A stretch of DNA of 64,000 bases from Paragorgia papillata (lineage: Eukaryota > Cnidaria > Anthozoa > Scleralcyonacea > Coralliidae). Made by a program: the position numbers and the translations under genes. Shown here piece by piece: positions 19,350 to 30,262 of this stretch. The notes beneath the pieces are model-generated. The model saw only the letters and a program-made list of their open reading frames with translations, did no database searches and was not told the DNA's origin. Each line of letters begins with the position of its first letter. Position 1 is the first letter of the stretch. The stretch covers positions 109,501 through 173,500 of the forward strand of contig JAWNZC010000181.1 of the NCBI GenBank assembly GCA_035771165.1, read 5' to 3'.

Positions 19350-21987
19350 ATGAGTTTCGAGTTTTCCTTTGAGATTGGCCCAGAGGACTCCATGTCACCA
19401 ACTCAATGAATTTGAAATTAGGGAAATTGATGAACTATTAAATCATAGTACAGAAGAGGATGATGAGGAACAATATAATACTTCCGCCACCGAGGAACAC
19501 CTCTTAATTTTTCCTAGTTCAAATCACAATCAATGATATCCTGCACTTGTTAAGATCGGAAAGATGAGGCAGATGGTACACAGGAATCATCTGTCTCACC
19601 TATCCACACTCAACGATATGGTTTTCAGTTGAAAACTATACGCTCTCAATAGATCCAGACGGTCGGTCCACACCCTCTCCTATTAACACTCCAGAGCTAG
19701 TTTCAAAACACACCTGATATGCAAATCCAGGGGGTCAATTTTTAGTACTGACAGCAACAGAAACTCCAACCATAAACGAAGTCTTAAGCGTCTGCGAAAA
19801 CATCGAAACCATAATACCATTCCAAAGCAATTGCAACTTCATGTTGAGCCGGCATTAAAACTCTCGGTATGATTTACAGAAGAAGTGGGATTCGTGTCTT
19901 CTGGGATGTTCAACGAAATTAACAAACATCCTTATTACTCATCCACGAAGAACAGCTCTCAGCCAATCCAGATATTCCATCTTTAATGGACGTTGAGACA
20001 TTTGTTCCTGTAAATTTTCAGATTAGCTTGGCCAACGAAAGCACGACTCAAAAGAAAACTTCACTTCAACTCTTACCAAACAGCCGTAAAACGATAAGAG
20101 ATTTTTTGAAAATAAAACAACACAGGCGTTCTAAAAACAAAAATAGAGATAAAACCATGTTAAGAGAGAAATTGAATAAAACTGTTAATCAAAAATTGAT
20201 TGTCAATTTAACTAATTATACTCTCTCAAAACCACTAACCTCAATCCTCTCCAAGGGTTTCAAATTTATTCCTACTCCTAAACCGGTTGATTGGCAAACC
20301 ATTTATAGGTCCTTTTTACGTTTTCGCCGGACCATGTACACAAAATTCCATTTTTTCGGTTATAATTCCGACAACCAATTTCCTTTCAAAATTCAAAGCT
20401 CTTGGGATCCACCCATACCGGAAAATTCTAACCTTTTGGCTTATATTTCCTCCGTTCTATCCACCTTGAAAACAAGGTTCGATAATGCTGAAACAACTCA
20501 GACTAGCAATCTTTCTACAATTGAATCCAATTTTCTTTCAAACTATGTTCAGAGCAAAAACTACATCATTAAACCAGCGGTTAAGGGTGGTGCCATAGTG
20601 ATCTGGTCATCTATTGACTATGAGACTGAGGCACGTACAACAACTGTCCAACCCTCAAAATTACGAACTAATTCAAATCAAATTCCAGAGATACACTTAA
20701 CCAATTATCCTGCCAATATCACTCGGTACCTACGAACCATCCAGTTGGAGAAACTAATTGACTACAAAACCTTTAAGTTTTCTCTATTCCAGATCCAAAT
20801 CCACGTATACCGATTTTCTATTTGCTACCCAAAATCCATAAACACAAATACACCAGGACGTCCAATTATATCCGGTTGTGGCTCTCCCACTGACAACCTT
20901 TCTGCTTTTGCTGATTATTATTTTTTGAAACCAATCAGTGAAACCTTTCCATCCTATATCAAAGACACAAAACCATTTTTTACGTTTTAATTTTTTAATT
21001 TAACAATCTCCGCTCCCGGAAAACACTATTTTAGCCACAATTGATGTAAAGTCACTTCTTTACACCAACATTCCTATACAAGAAGGAATTGACTCATGTA
21101 TTTTATCACTAAAAGATTTTTATTCAAATGATTGGCCTCTACTTCCGGTTATTACACAATTTTTTGATTTCATTCTAAAAGAAAACTACTTTACTTTTGA
21201 CAATCAACTCTATTTGCAAAAACACGGCACGGCAATGGGAACCAAAATGGCCCCGTCCTATGCACAATATTTTCATGGGAACCTTGGAGAATTCCTTTTT
21301 GGAATCTTTGCCAGATAATAGAAAACCCAGTGTTTGGTTTCGATTTCTGGATGATATTTTTCTCATTTGGATGCATGGTTTGGCCTCCTTCGAACAGTTT
21401 ATGTTCTCTTTGAATTCCTTCCACAATACAATCAAATTTGTGGAAACACATTCTGCCAGGGAAGTCAATTTCTTAGATACCACCATCTATATCGATGATG
21501 ATGGATCACTCAAATCCGATTTGTTTATTTAAACCAACCGACTGTCTACCCCTTCTACATTTTAATTCCTACCACCACGGACTCATGTAAGAGTGGCCTA
21601 ATTTGTAGCCAAATGTTGAGATATCGTCGGGTGATCACGGACGATCAGAGATTTATCCAGAGGGCACAAAACCTGAGGGCGGTCCTGTTAGCTCGGGGTC
21701 ACCACGATACAGATATCCTTCTGGCTATGAACAGGGCCCGTTCTTACACCCAAGCGGAACTTCTTGAACCCAAAGGGATCACCCTCCAACCAATCCTTCC
21801 ATTCGTTATTCCATATGACGACAACCTTTCCAAACATCTGAACCACATCTTAAGACAACATTGGTCATATATTGAGAATGACCAATGCCTCCCCCAGATT
21901 TTCCCGAATCCTCCGGTGGTGGCTTTTCAAAGACATAAAAACCTAAGAGAGCGGTTTGTACGCTCCAAATATCCTCAGAAATCATAA
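19350..21987 (+). pseudogene. Penelope-like reverse transcriptase, frameshifted
   Basis: The probable start is ATG at 19350 (MSFEFSFEIGPEDSMSPTQ), broken by stops until the long frame 19986-20990. That frame ends with PGRPIISGCGSPTDNLSAF, the conserved block before the palm. After a frame change the sequence continues TIDVKSLLYTNIP, then HGTAMGTKMAPSYA (21222-21262), WFRFLDDIFLIW (21340s; the catalytic DD pair), HSAREVNFLDT, and after another break a thumb-like region QRFIQRAQNLRAVLLARGH (21640-21987). The order matches Penelope RTs; no GIY-YIG endonuclease domain was recognised downstream (22015-22230 has an unassigned ORF). At least four frame breaks make the copy non-functional. Confidence 0.8.
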
Positions 21988-22694
21988 AGAAACACTACAA
22001 TTATTTCAACCTGTATGGATTTAAACATGTTCATTTCAATTAGTCCATCACTTGATGGACTCTGGCAACATTTTGATTGCCATTTTAAAACCAAAAAAAA
22101 AGAACATTCAACCACGTATTTTATACGTTGTAAAATACATTGTAAAGAAAAGGGAACAACTTACTTTTATATTGACAGTTTTTATACGTCAATAACCATC
22201 AGGATCCAGGCCATCTTTATAAATACATAATAATAAAGTTCATTCCAAAATCTCCTCGTTTATTTCTTTGTTTACCCAATTTATCTTCGCAAAACAAGTC
22301 TATGCGGGTTACCAATGTATTTCCAATAAGTTTGTTCCATCAAAATTTCATATATTACACATTTTTAACCGGTTTTTTCACTCGCTTTGCGACATTCGAA
22401 TTTCCAACATGGCCACAGCTTGGTCGCAGTACTTTGCTCGGTCTAAGTTGTTGTCATAACAACAACACGCAAGTCTATTTCCGGCCCTTTTCTGACGCGG
22501 CGGGATTTTGAAAGCCGGGAAAGTCTTTGTAAGTAATTGTTTACATTTTTTATACCAATTAACCTTAAATTGATTTCTAATTTTGCCGTATCAATGTCAC
22601 TGTTATTTCTCTGTAATTTTGCCGTTTACCCTGAGTTTTTTGTGCAGTTTTTCCTCAAAAATAATTTTTAGCTGCTTAGTGCTGTCGCCATACC

Positions 22695-23639
22695 TACAAA
22701 AATGGTATCATAACTTTCTTGTTAGTTTGTGTTTTTACGTATTTTATATTACCAGTTTAACCCTATGGGATTATATAGCGTATTTCTCTGCATTTCACTG
22801 GTTTCTAGAAAAATTTTTACGTGATTTTTACGGATTTCTCTTTGATTTTCTAAAAAAAACTTCGGTTGCCGGTTTGCTGACGAATATCCCCTTTTTTTAA
22901 AAAATACAAAAGTTCAAAACATTTTTCGCTTCCCTCGGGCCACTTATCTCGTATACCAACCGTCTCTTGGCAATCTTTTATTTCTAAAGCAGGCATGTCG
23001 TTCCAGGGCTTGCTAGTGAGCTAGAAACATGCCTCCCAGTCATGCTTGGAACCTGATGATTCATGGCTTTATTGGGCAAAATTCAGACAGCTCTTTTCCG
23101 CAAATGTCTGTTTTTTGGCTTCTTTTTACTTCAGCACCCGGGTTTTGCGCATCCTATTCCATCTGTTTCTTCCTTCTTTAATCCTTAAATCTCGTTGGTG
23201 GCGTGTTGTCGTATGCAGGGTGTAACCTCGGATTTTTCGTGATATTATATCAACTAAAAAAATATATCTCCAAAACAAAATATTTCAAGCAGCCAGAACC
23301 AACAACCCCCCACTCAGTTCAGCTTGTAACAAAAAATTTCCCCTTCCCCTCTCCATCTTTTATTTTATCAGAATACTAATCTTTACTAATAACCCTTCCC
23401 CCCCACCCCCCACTAATACAATAACACATGTACACACATTTTTTTAGAAAAATCTTTATTTTACAAAATCCAAAACACGGGGTCTCAACGACCCTTGGTT
23501 TTCTCTTCCAAAATAGATCGTACTCGCAGGATTGGACCAAAATCCAACCTGTTTTGATGGAAGCACATGGTACGTCCGGGATCAGATTAACTGTTTTATA
23601 CATTATAATTATTTATGATTTCCCTTTTAAAACAAAAAT
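22695..23639 (+). repeat. Right PLE-B pseudo-LTR
   Basis: Direct repeat of 18072-19022, starting TACAAAAATGGTATCATAAC and ending TTTTAAAACAAAAAT. A few one-base indels separate the copies. Confidence 0.9.
23000..23052 (+). ncRNA. Degenerate hammerhead in PLE-B right pseudo-LTR
   Basis: Same layout and same broken core as 18378-18430; stem I differs by one base (GGGCTT for GGGCGT). Confidence 0.4.
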
Positions 23640-24240
23640 AGGGTGCCAATTTTGGTCTGCGGTATGGATGCCAATGCAACACCAGTGCTGGGATAGGGTA
23701 TTGATTTTTTAAGTTTAGATCTGGGAAACGGTCAGGATTTGAGGTCACAGCAGCACACCCCTACCCAGAAATTACCATAGTACCCCCCCCCCCCCAGCAT
23801 TAGACAGCCCATACTAGCCCAGACAAACGTCTACAACAGTACAATACTACAAGAGTGAGACAAACAGAGAAAACTACAGATAGACAAACAGAGAGATAGT
23901 GAATAATAAACAAGTTATAAATTACTTGAAAACAAAATGGTGCCGAGCACCTGCTACCACACCTGGACACGTGTGCGTGCTTGAACCCGACTTCAAGGTC
24001 TTGAGGAGTACTCGAGTAAAAACTCGTTAAAATGTCGTAAAGTCAATTAAAAAAGCCTCAAAACTAAGACAACAACGTGCTTAATTGCTTTAAGACGACA
24101 AATGAATTGAATTTCAACCATAATTTCGTTGTGCTTTCATCTTCACGAGGTCAGCTCAGTGCATTGAACTGAGCGAGCACATAGCGACAGGTCACTCGAC
24201 GGCTCGAGAAAATACACTTCCATTCACTCGAATATTTCCG
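23640..24240. other. Satellite-like flank, then no gene
   Basis: 23640-23705 contains AATAGGGT, TTTTGGTCTG and GGGATAGGGTATTG, words of the 33 bp satellite. The rest includes a poly-C run near 23790 and no recognisable gene. Confidence 0.5.
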
Positions 24241-24244
24241 TTAA

Positions 24245-24480
24245 ATAACTTCATAATGAAGAGTACGAAGTAAAGGAAATATTAATTCAACTTACCAAGA
24301 TACGAAGAACAGCCATCGTTTCTTCAAACTCTCCTTCGACCTTGAACAAGAATGGCGAGCAAAGAAAACGTGGTTAATAATTCAGTCGAGTAAACACTCG
24401 AGTTTAATAACTTGAGAAATGAAGAGTAGGAAATAAAGGAAATATTAATTCAACTTACCAAGATACGAAGAAGAAAGCAA
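24245..24480 (-). repeat. Duplicated segment with splice-donor-like ends
   Basis: AGGAAATATTAATTCAACTT followed by ACCAAGATACGAAGAA occurs at about 24278 and 24438. On the minus strand both copies read CTTCGTATCTTG then GTAAGTTG, a good 5' splice site. Upstream frames are MAVLRIL (24301-24321 region) and a longer frame at 24450-24665. Confidence 0.5.
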
Positions 24481-24665
24481 TTACGTCGTCTTCTTGCCTT
24501 CTTCGGAGTTGAAATAGCGTCCTTGCTTCTCTTTCCTCTTCTTCGGTCAGAGCCTGACAATACAGAATGTCTTCGTGATTGACCTTCGCCTCCTTTTATA
24601 CCCACCCCACCCATAATCACGCGAGTTCCCAAATTAACCACGCAGGATCTACAAAACTTCATCAA
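24450..24665 (-). CDS. Unidentified basic exon-like ORF
   Basis: The minus frame reads MMKFCRSCVVNLGTRVIMGG and later RRRGKRSKDAISTPKKARRR, with nuclear-localisation-like basic clusters, and reaches a GTAAGT donor at about 24457. No family is recognised. The 33 bp array begins directly upstream. Confidence 0.3.
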   Translation of the reverse strand: MMKFCRSCVVNLGTRVIMGGVGIKGGEGQSRRHSVLSGSDRRRGKRSKDAISTPKKARRRRNCFLLRILVS

Positions 24666-25330
24666 ATATTCATTCTAAACCACTGTTCTAAACCCGAAAT
24701 ATTCATTCTAAACCACTGTTCTAAACCCGAAATATTCATTCTAAACCACTGTTCTAAACCCGAAATATTCATTCTAAACCACTGTTCTAAACCCGAAATA
24801 TTCATTCTAAAGCACTGTTCTAAACCCGAAATAATCATTGTAAACCACTGTTCTAAACCCGAAATATTCATTCTAAAACACTGTTCTAAACCCGAAATAA
24901 TCATTGTAAACCACTGTTCTAAACCCGAAATATTCATTCTAAACCACTGTTCTAAACCCGAAATATTCATTCTAAACCACTGTTCTAAACCCGAAATATT
25001 CATTCTAAACCACTGTTCTAAACCCGAAATATTCATTCTAAACCACTGTTCTAAACCCGAAATATTCATTCCAAACCACTGTTCTAAACCCGAAATATTC
25101 ATTCTAAAACACTGTTCTAAACCCGAAATATTCATTCTAAACCACTGTTCTAAACCCGAAATATTCATTCTAAAACACTGTTCTAAACCCGAAATATTCA
25201 TTCTAAACCACTGTTCTAAACCCGAAATATTCATTGTAAAGCACTGTTCTAAACCCGAAATATTCATTCTAAAACACTGTTCTAAACCCTGAAATATTCA
25301 TTCTAAACCACTGTTCTAAACCCGAAATTA
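24665..25330 (+). repeat. Second 33 bp tandem array
   Basis: About 20 units with core AAATATTCATTCTAAACCAC and TGTTCTAAACCCG; variants replace ATTCATT by AATCATTG or CCAC by GCAC/ACAC. Open on both strands because of the period. Unrelated in sequence to the 15270-18071 array. Confidence 0.95.
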
Positions 25331-26100
25331 TAAAACTAGAGCCACGAAATTATGTAAATAACTGCAACGAAGAGAAGGATGACTCGTTTTCAGCTATTCT
25401 ACAAGCATGCTATCGATGTAGGGAGGCATGACACTGACAGAAGACCAAGGATCAAGTTTAAAATATGGTTAACCTCCACCATACCCCCCCCCCCCCCCAC
25501 CTTCTCTCCGAGTTGGAAAATTAAATAAATCTCCCTATATTATGGTCGCTCACTCTATTATGCCCCTGCCTTAAATACTGTATACCACTCCCTGTAATAA
25601 GGCACTCCCTTTTGGTTTCAAATCAATAAGCCCCCTCTAGTCTAAACATTCTAATTTCAATATTAAAATTAGAACATTTATAATATGGATTCACCATTTG
25701 TGTACTCATGTACTGCATTTCTAGTTGGTTCATTGCTCTTTTGATTTGAATGTTCATCTTTGTAGCTCGAGAAATGCATGCAAACTTCTTGGCTTCACTT
25801 TCACTTTGTCCTGATGCAAAATCCAAATGATAATGAATAAAGTAGATATCAAAAATTTGTTTTGTTTTAATCCCTTTAATACCTGGTAATATTAAATTAT
25901 TATTATTATATAGATGCGAGTGTTTTACTAGAAAATATACAGCGACATATTTTCCATATCTTCACTAGGAATATGATTTTGCATAATTACATAAATAACT
26001 AAAAACTAAAATTATTATATAAACAAAAAATATTTAGAAATCATCAGTTTCTAGTCTGGATAAGTAAGTACTGCGAAGAACAGTTTTAAAATATATTTCA
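25331..26100. other. No gene recognised
   Basis: Contains a poly-C run (about 25485-25500) and a short minus ORF (25623-25826) without recognisable motifs. Confidence 0.4.
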
Positions 26101-26378
26101 AAAACTCATTAATAATTCATGAGGAAAACACAAAAGAAAATCATGACCGTATCGTGTCTTTATATGTGATAAAGATACCTCCTGATTTACATAAACTTTA
26201 GCTTTGATTTTCTCGGCTTAGACAAGGTTGTTTTTCAAACTTACTACGCCAATGAACTTACCAAGTGGTTCGTTTTTGAAGCCGTTCAATAAACTCGCAG
26301 TTCGTGTTTTATCACATATAAATAAAACTCGGCTTCGCCTCGTGTCTGATAAAACACGAACTGCGAGTTTATTAAACA
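26101..26378. mobile_element. Element with AACTCATTAATAATTCATGA end and apex hairpin
   Basis: Starts AAACTCATTAATAATTCATG and ends in a hairpin whose arms (CTCGCAGTTCGTGTTTTATC and complement) surround ACTCGGCTTCGCCTCG. A related copy lies at 35256-35523; fragments of the left end occur near 8889, 53845 and (inverted) 57750. Confidence 0.6.
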
Positions 26379-26446
26379 GTACATATAACTCAAGTTCACT
26401 ATAAATGCTTTTTGCTCAGAATGAAAATTATTCCACATCCTACCCT

Positions 26447-27117
26447 GCGAGCAGAGCCTTCTTTTCCTTATTTCTTCGCTGAGAGAGAGGAAGAAAAGTA
26501 GGCTCTGCTGTATTCGTGACTGCTTTCCATTGCGCATGCATGTCAGTTGCTTGGTTACAATCTCGAACCCAGTCCCAATCAGAGCAGAAAACAAAACGAG
26601 AACCGGTTAAACCGGTCTTAAACGGGTTACTTCGTCCTAAATCTTGGACGAAGCCAAACACGAATACAGCAGAGCTCTGCTGTATTCGTGATAGCCTGGT
26701 ACCCTGGCCCAATCAAAGAATATGGGCCAGGTAACCACTAAAAACTTCTGCTTTCCTATTGGTTGAAATTTCGCGCGATTTTAGTGGCTATGAGTAAAAC
26801 TGCAATCGTCATAAGTGGATTTAGCCCTGATGACGCGAGAATGAGATTAGTGGTTACCTGGCCCTTATTTCTTTTGAAATTGGGCAGGGAACCAGGCTAT
26901 ATTCGTGACTGATTTCCATTGCGCATGCATGTCAGTTGCTTGGTTACAATCTCGAACCCAGTCCCAATCAGAGCAGAAAACAAAACGAGAACCGGTTAAA
27001 CGGGTCTTAAACGGGTTACTTCGTCCTAAATCTTGGACGAAGCCAAACACGAATACAGCAGAGCCTACTTTTCTTCCTCTCTCTCAGCAAAGAAATAAGG
27101 AAAAGAAGGCTCTGCTG
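26447..27117. mobile_element. Composite inverted element with internal duplication
   Basis: Outer arms of about 60 bp (GCAGAGCCTTCTTTTCCTTA at left, complement at right). Inside, a segment of about 165 bp (TTTCCATTGCGCATGCATGT...CACGAATACAGCAGAG) occurs twice (about 26520-26675 and 26908-27062), separated by the MITE at 26694-26900. Confidence 0.75.
26694..26900 (-). mobile_element. MITE with TAGCCTGG ends, copy 2
   Basis: Inverted-orientation relative of 4621-4829, with the same ends and the same ATTTAGCCCTGATGACGCGAG interior. Differences are few. Confidence 0.8.
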
Positions 27118-27137
27118 GCCGGGTATCCACATCCGTA

Positions 27138-27641
27138 TACATGCGTAAAAATCTCGCAAGTTGTTACAGCATTGTTGCCTGAACAATGCTGTAACAACTT
27201 GTTGACATATGTGAACAACATTGAAAAATGAACAACATTGTTCATCATTGTTTCAACAAGTTGTTACAGCTTCATGAAACAACCGTTGTTCACGCATGTT
27301 GGAACAACCGAAGAACGTGTTGATACATCAACCATGTTCACCATTGTTGTAACATTGTTGTTCATCGTTGTTATTTCGTCATGCCGTTACAACATGTTGT
27401 ATCATGGGCGAACAACGTTGTTGGCTAGAAAAATGTGCTGTTGGAACAACTTGTTCATGACTGTTGATTTATCCGTGAACAAGTTGTTCGAACCATAAGT
27501 GAACAACTTGTTGACAACTTGTTCACGGCGAGCAACACAACATTGTTCACGACGAGCAGCACAACATTGTTCACGGTGAGCAGCACAACATTGTTCACGC
27601 CTGTTGACAACCGTGAACAAGTTGTGAGTTTTTACGTATAG
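27138..27641. mobile_element. GTTGTT-word element
   Basis: Ends CGTAAAAATCTCGCAAGTTG and CAAGTTGTGAGTTTTTACG are inverted. The interior is almost wholly built from GTTGTAACA/CATTGTTC/AACAAC words that can pair with each other. No coding capacity. Confidence 0.6.
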
Positions 27642-27856
27642 CTCTGTGAAAGAATTAGGCCAATATGTCCTCACCTATGCGTTTTCATAGCGTTTTTATA
27701 TTCTTCGAGAAGATTGAAGCAAAAGCAGCCTGCTCTTTATAATAGGGTCCATAAATGATTTAACATATTTTTGTTCATGAGGATACCATAGTTGACTTAC
27801 CTCGATAATATTTCTTTTCGCAAATGCGTTTCTCCAGCTCAAATTAATCTTGACAA

Positions 27857-28150
27857 GCAAAACTCTTCGGGCTTGATCATATTGACATGTCGCCCAAAAG
27901 CCGATTGTTTCCGTGACGCCAAAAATGTCGCTTTCTATTGATTCCTCACGAACGAACCAACGAACGAAATAAAAGGCAGAATATGAAGCGGTCTGAACCT
28001 TTCAGGGCACCACAATCTTGGTCTAGAAGACAAAACTACCGCAAAACTCTTCGGACTTGATGAAATTGACATGTCGTCGAAAAGCCGCCAAAAAATAACA
28101 AATTCACTTCCGGTTGCTTACCGTGGCGCCAAAAATGTCCGCTTGCTATT
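27857..28150 (+). repeat. About 185 bp tandem duplication
   Basis: AAAACTCTTCGGGCTTGAT...TTGACATGTCG and the following GCGCCAAAAATGTC/GACGCCAAAAATGTC block occur at about 27858-27945 and 28042-28145. Confidence 0.6.
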
Positions 28151-28581
28151 GATCCTCACTGATCTCGAAATAAAACTGGATTAAGCATCTATTGTTTACA
28201 AAATGAAGCCGGAAGTCACCCATTACTAAGGGACCAAGTGATGGTCTTTCTAGCCTATTCTGGCACCGATATAAACATTTTGTTGAATATGAGATGCTGA
28301 ATCTTTGAAAGAAAATGTTTATTTCGAGATCAGTGATTCCTCTGTGGCGTTCAAAACATCGCGTTAAAAATGTCGCGTCAAAAATATACTATTCATTCCT
28401 AACGAAGAAACGAACTCAGCTGCGCCCGCAAGCTAACTTTCAGGGCACCGCAATTGAAAAACTCACAAATGTAACTGAACATTATTCAACGCAACAAATA
28501 AATTTCCAACGCAGCCAGGTGAAGAATCAGACATAGTTTAACGCTACTCTGGCTTAAAAGTTTTTTGAACGTAGCTTAAAA

Positions 28582-28640
28582 AGTTACTGTTCATGACCCA
28601 ACGTTTCGACACTCCGATCTAGTGTCTTCATCATCAGGGG
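28582..28640 (-). ncRNA. Hammerhead-like motif, left arm
   Basis: On the minus strand: CTGATGA (plus 28631-28637), an extra TGA before the GACACT..AGTGTC stem II, then GAAACGTTGGGTC. The added bases between box and stem II probably impair it. Confidence 0.4.
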
Positions 28641-30135
28641 TGATCCTTGTGAAGACAGGTCCTATGTTTATACTCTCGTACAACCATTGATGACGTTACC
28701 TATCAACAAGATGCAAATAGGCTTCCGGTAGTAGACCGCCGTCTCTCTCCTCCGCAGAGGCTTTCCGTGCCAGCGGTATCCACGCGAAGCCTCTGCGGAG
28801 GGAGAGGACCGCCGTCATCAGGATTTAATGGAGCGTGGGCGCTATTGATGTGCCAAGCTTCCAAACGACGTCTTTGGCGGTATCGTGGATTGGTAGTAAT
28901 TAATTATTGGTAGTAATTAAAAATGATTACTACCAATCCACGATACCGCCAAAGACGTCGTTTGGAAGCTTGGCACATCAATAGCGCCCACGCTCCATTA
29001 AATCCTGATGACGGCGGTCCTCTCCCTCCGCAGAGGCTTCGCGTGGATACCGCTGGCACGGAAAGGCTCTGTGGAGGAGAGAGATGGCGGTCTACTGCCG
29101 GAAGCCTATTTGCATCTTGTTGATAGGAACGTCGTCAATGGTTGTATGAGAGTATAAATATGGCGCCTGTCTTCACAACGATCACATCTGACACAGAATA
29201 GTAATACAACTAGAAGTCCAACTCGAGTGAAAACTTGTCCGCATTTCTTCAATGCGCATGCGCGATATTATACGCCATCCGACGCAATGTCCCACCACAG
29301 GGAGCCCAAGCCTGACGCCTGTGATGGTACTTCCTCTTTTTTTGTACTTCGGACTGAAAACCGAGGCCGCTTAACAGTTGTGTAAGCTGGGATCGTGGCG
29401 CTTCTCTTAACAGTTGGTAATATATGCATATATATGCAAATTGCAGCGCGCGGTAATTTGAATCTCGAAACAGCTGTTGGGCTTCTGTGCCACGTGAATG
29501 GCGCGTGACGCTCACTGAAAGCTGAGACGACTAAACACGCAGTGCGGGAAAACACGTGTTCTATCACACCGCGGGTGTTCCGCCAACGTCAATTTGTTCG
29601 AGCTCAAATTACTACGACACAGATGCGTTCTGTGTCGTAGTAATTTGAGCTCGAACAAAACCCGCGGTGTGATAAAACACGTGTTTTCCCGCACTGCGTG
29701 TTTAGTCGCCTCAGCTTTCAGTGAGCGTCACGCGCCATTCACGTGGCACAGAAGCCCCCAGCTGTTTCGAGTTTCTAATTACCGCGCGCTGCAATTTGCA
29801 TATATATGCATATATTACCAACTGTTAAGAGAAGTGCCGCGATCCCAGCTTACACAACTGTTAAGCGGCCTCGGTTTTCAGTCAGAAGCTCAATATTATA
29901 AAACAAAAAAAGAGGAAGGACCATCACAGGCGTCAGAGTTGGGCTCCTTGTGGTCCTACGCAATCCTGGCACGTCCCCCCGGCAGTTTTAACCTTGTTTT
30001 GAAGGTCAAAGCTGCCGGGAAAACTTGCCAGGATTGCGTAAGATGGCGACGAATTAAGACGCGCGAGGCGACATGCGCTTAGACATAAACTTCAAATGTT
30101 CCGACGCGAGTTGGACTTCTGGTTGTATTGCTATT

Positions 30136-30191
30136 CTGTGGCTCTGATGAAGACACTAGACCGGAGTGTCGAAACGTTGGGTCATGAACAG
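30136..30191 (+). ncRNA. Hammerhead ribozyme candidate, right arm
   Basis: CTGATGA at 30144-30150, a perfect 6 bp stem II (GACACT..AGTGTC), GAAAC at 30171-30175, then GTTGG loop and GTC triplet (30181-30183). Stem I pairs CTGT (30136-30139) with ACAG (30188-30191) beyond an internal loop. Stem III is only 2 bp. All catalytic residues are present; activity would rely on weak stems. Confidence 0.5.
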
Positions 30192-30262
30192 TAACTTTTT
30201 AAGCTACGTTCAAAAACTTTTAAGCCAGAGTAGCGTTAAACTATGTCTGATTCTTCAATGCT

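Larger units (their letters stand above)
18072..23639 (+). mobile_element. Penelope-like retroelement (PLE-B)
   Basis: Two direct repeats of about 0.95 kb (18072-19022 and 22695-23639) flank a Penelope-type reverse transcriptase region. The repeats differ by only a few substitutions and single-base indels. The coding part is broken in several places. On the left the element touches the 33 bp satellite; on the right it is followed by AATAGGGT and TTTTGGTCTG, which are satellite-unit words, so the element probably lies inside or at the edge of the ancestral satellite sequence. Confidence 0.85.
28511..30262. mobile_element. Nested fold-back with hammerhead-like ends
   Basis: Outer arms (28511-28640 and 30120-30262) are inverted copies: AATCAGACATAGTTTAACGC..GTTACTGTTCATGACCCAAC on the left, complement on the right, each with a hammerhead-like core. 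Inside lie two long palindromes: 28650-29220 (centre about 28910, arms with TACCAATCCACGATACCGCC) and 29225-30110 (centre about 29625, CTACGACACAGATGCG). A decayed relative is at 42131-42560. No transposase or RT. Confidence 0.75.

Noticed and set aside
24579..25292. Overlapping long ORFs on both strands
   Set aside because: 33 bp tandem array; no coding signal outside the repeat.
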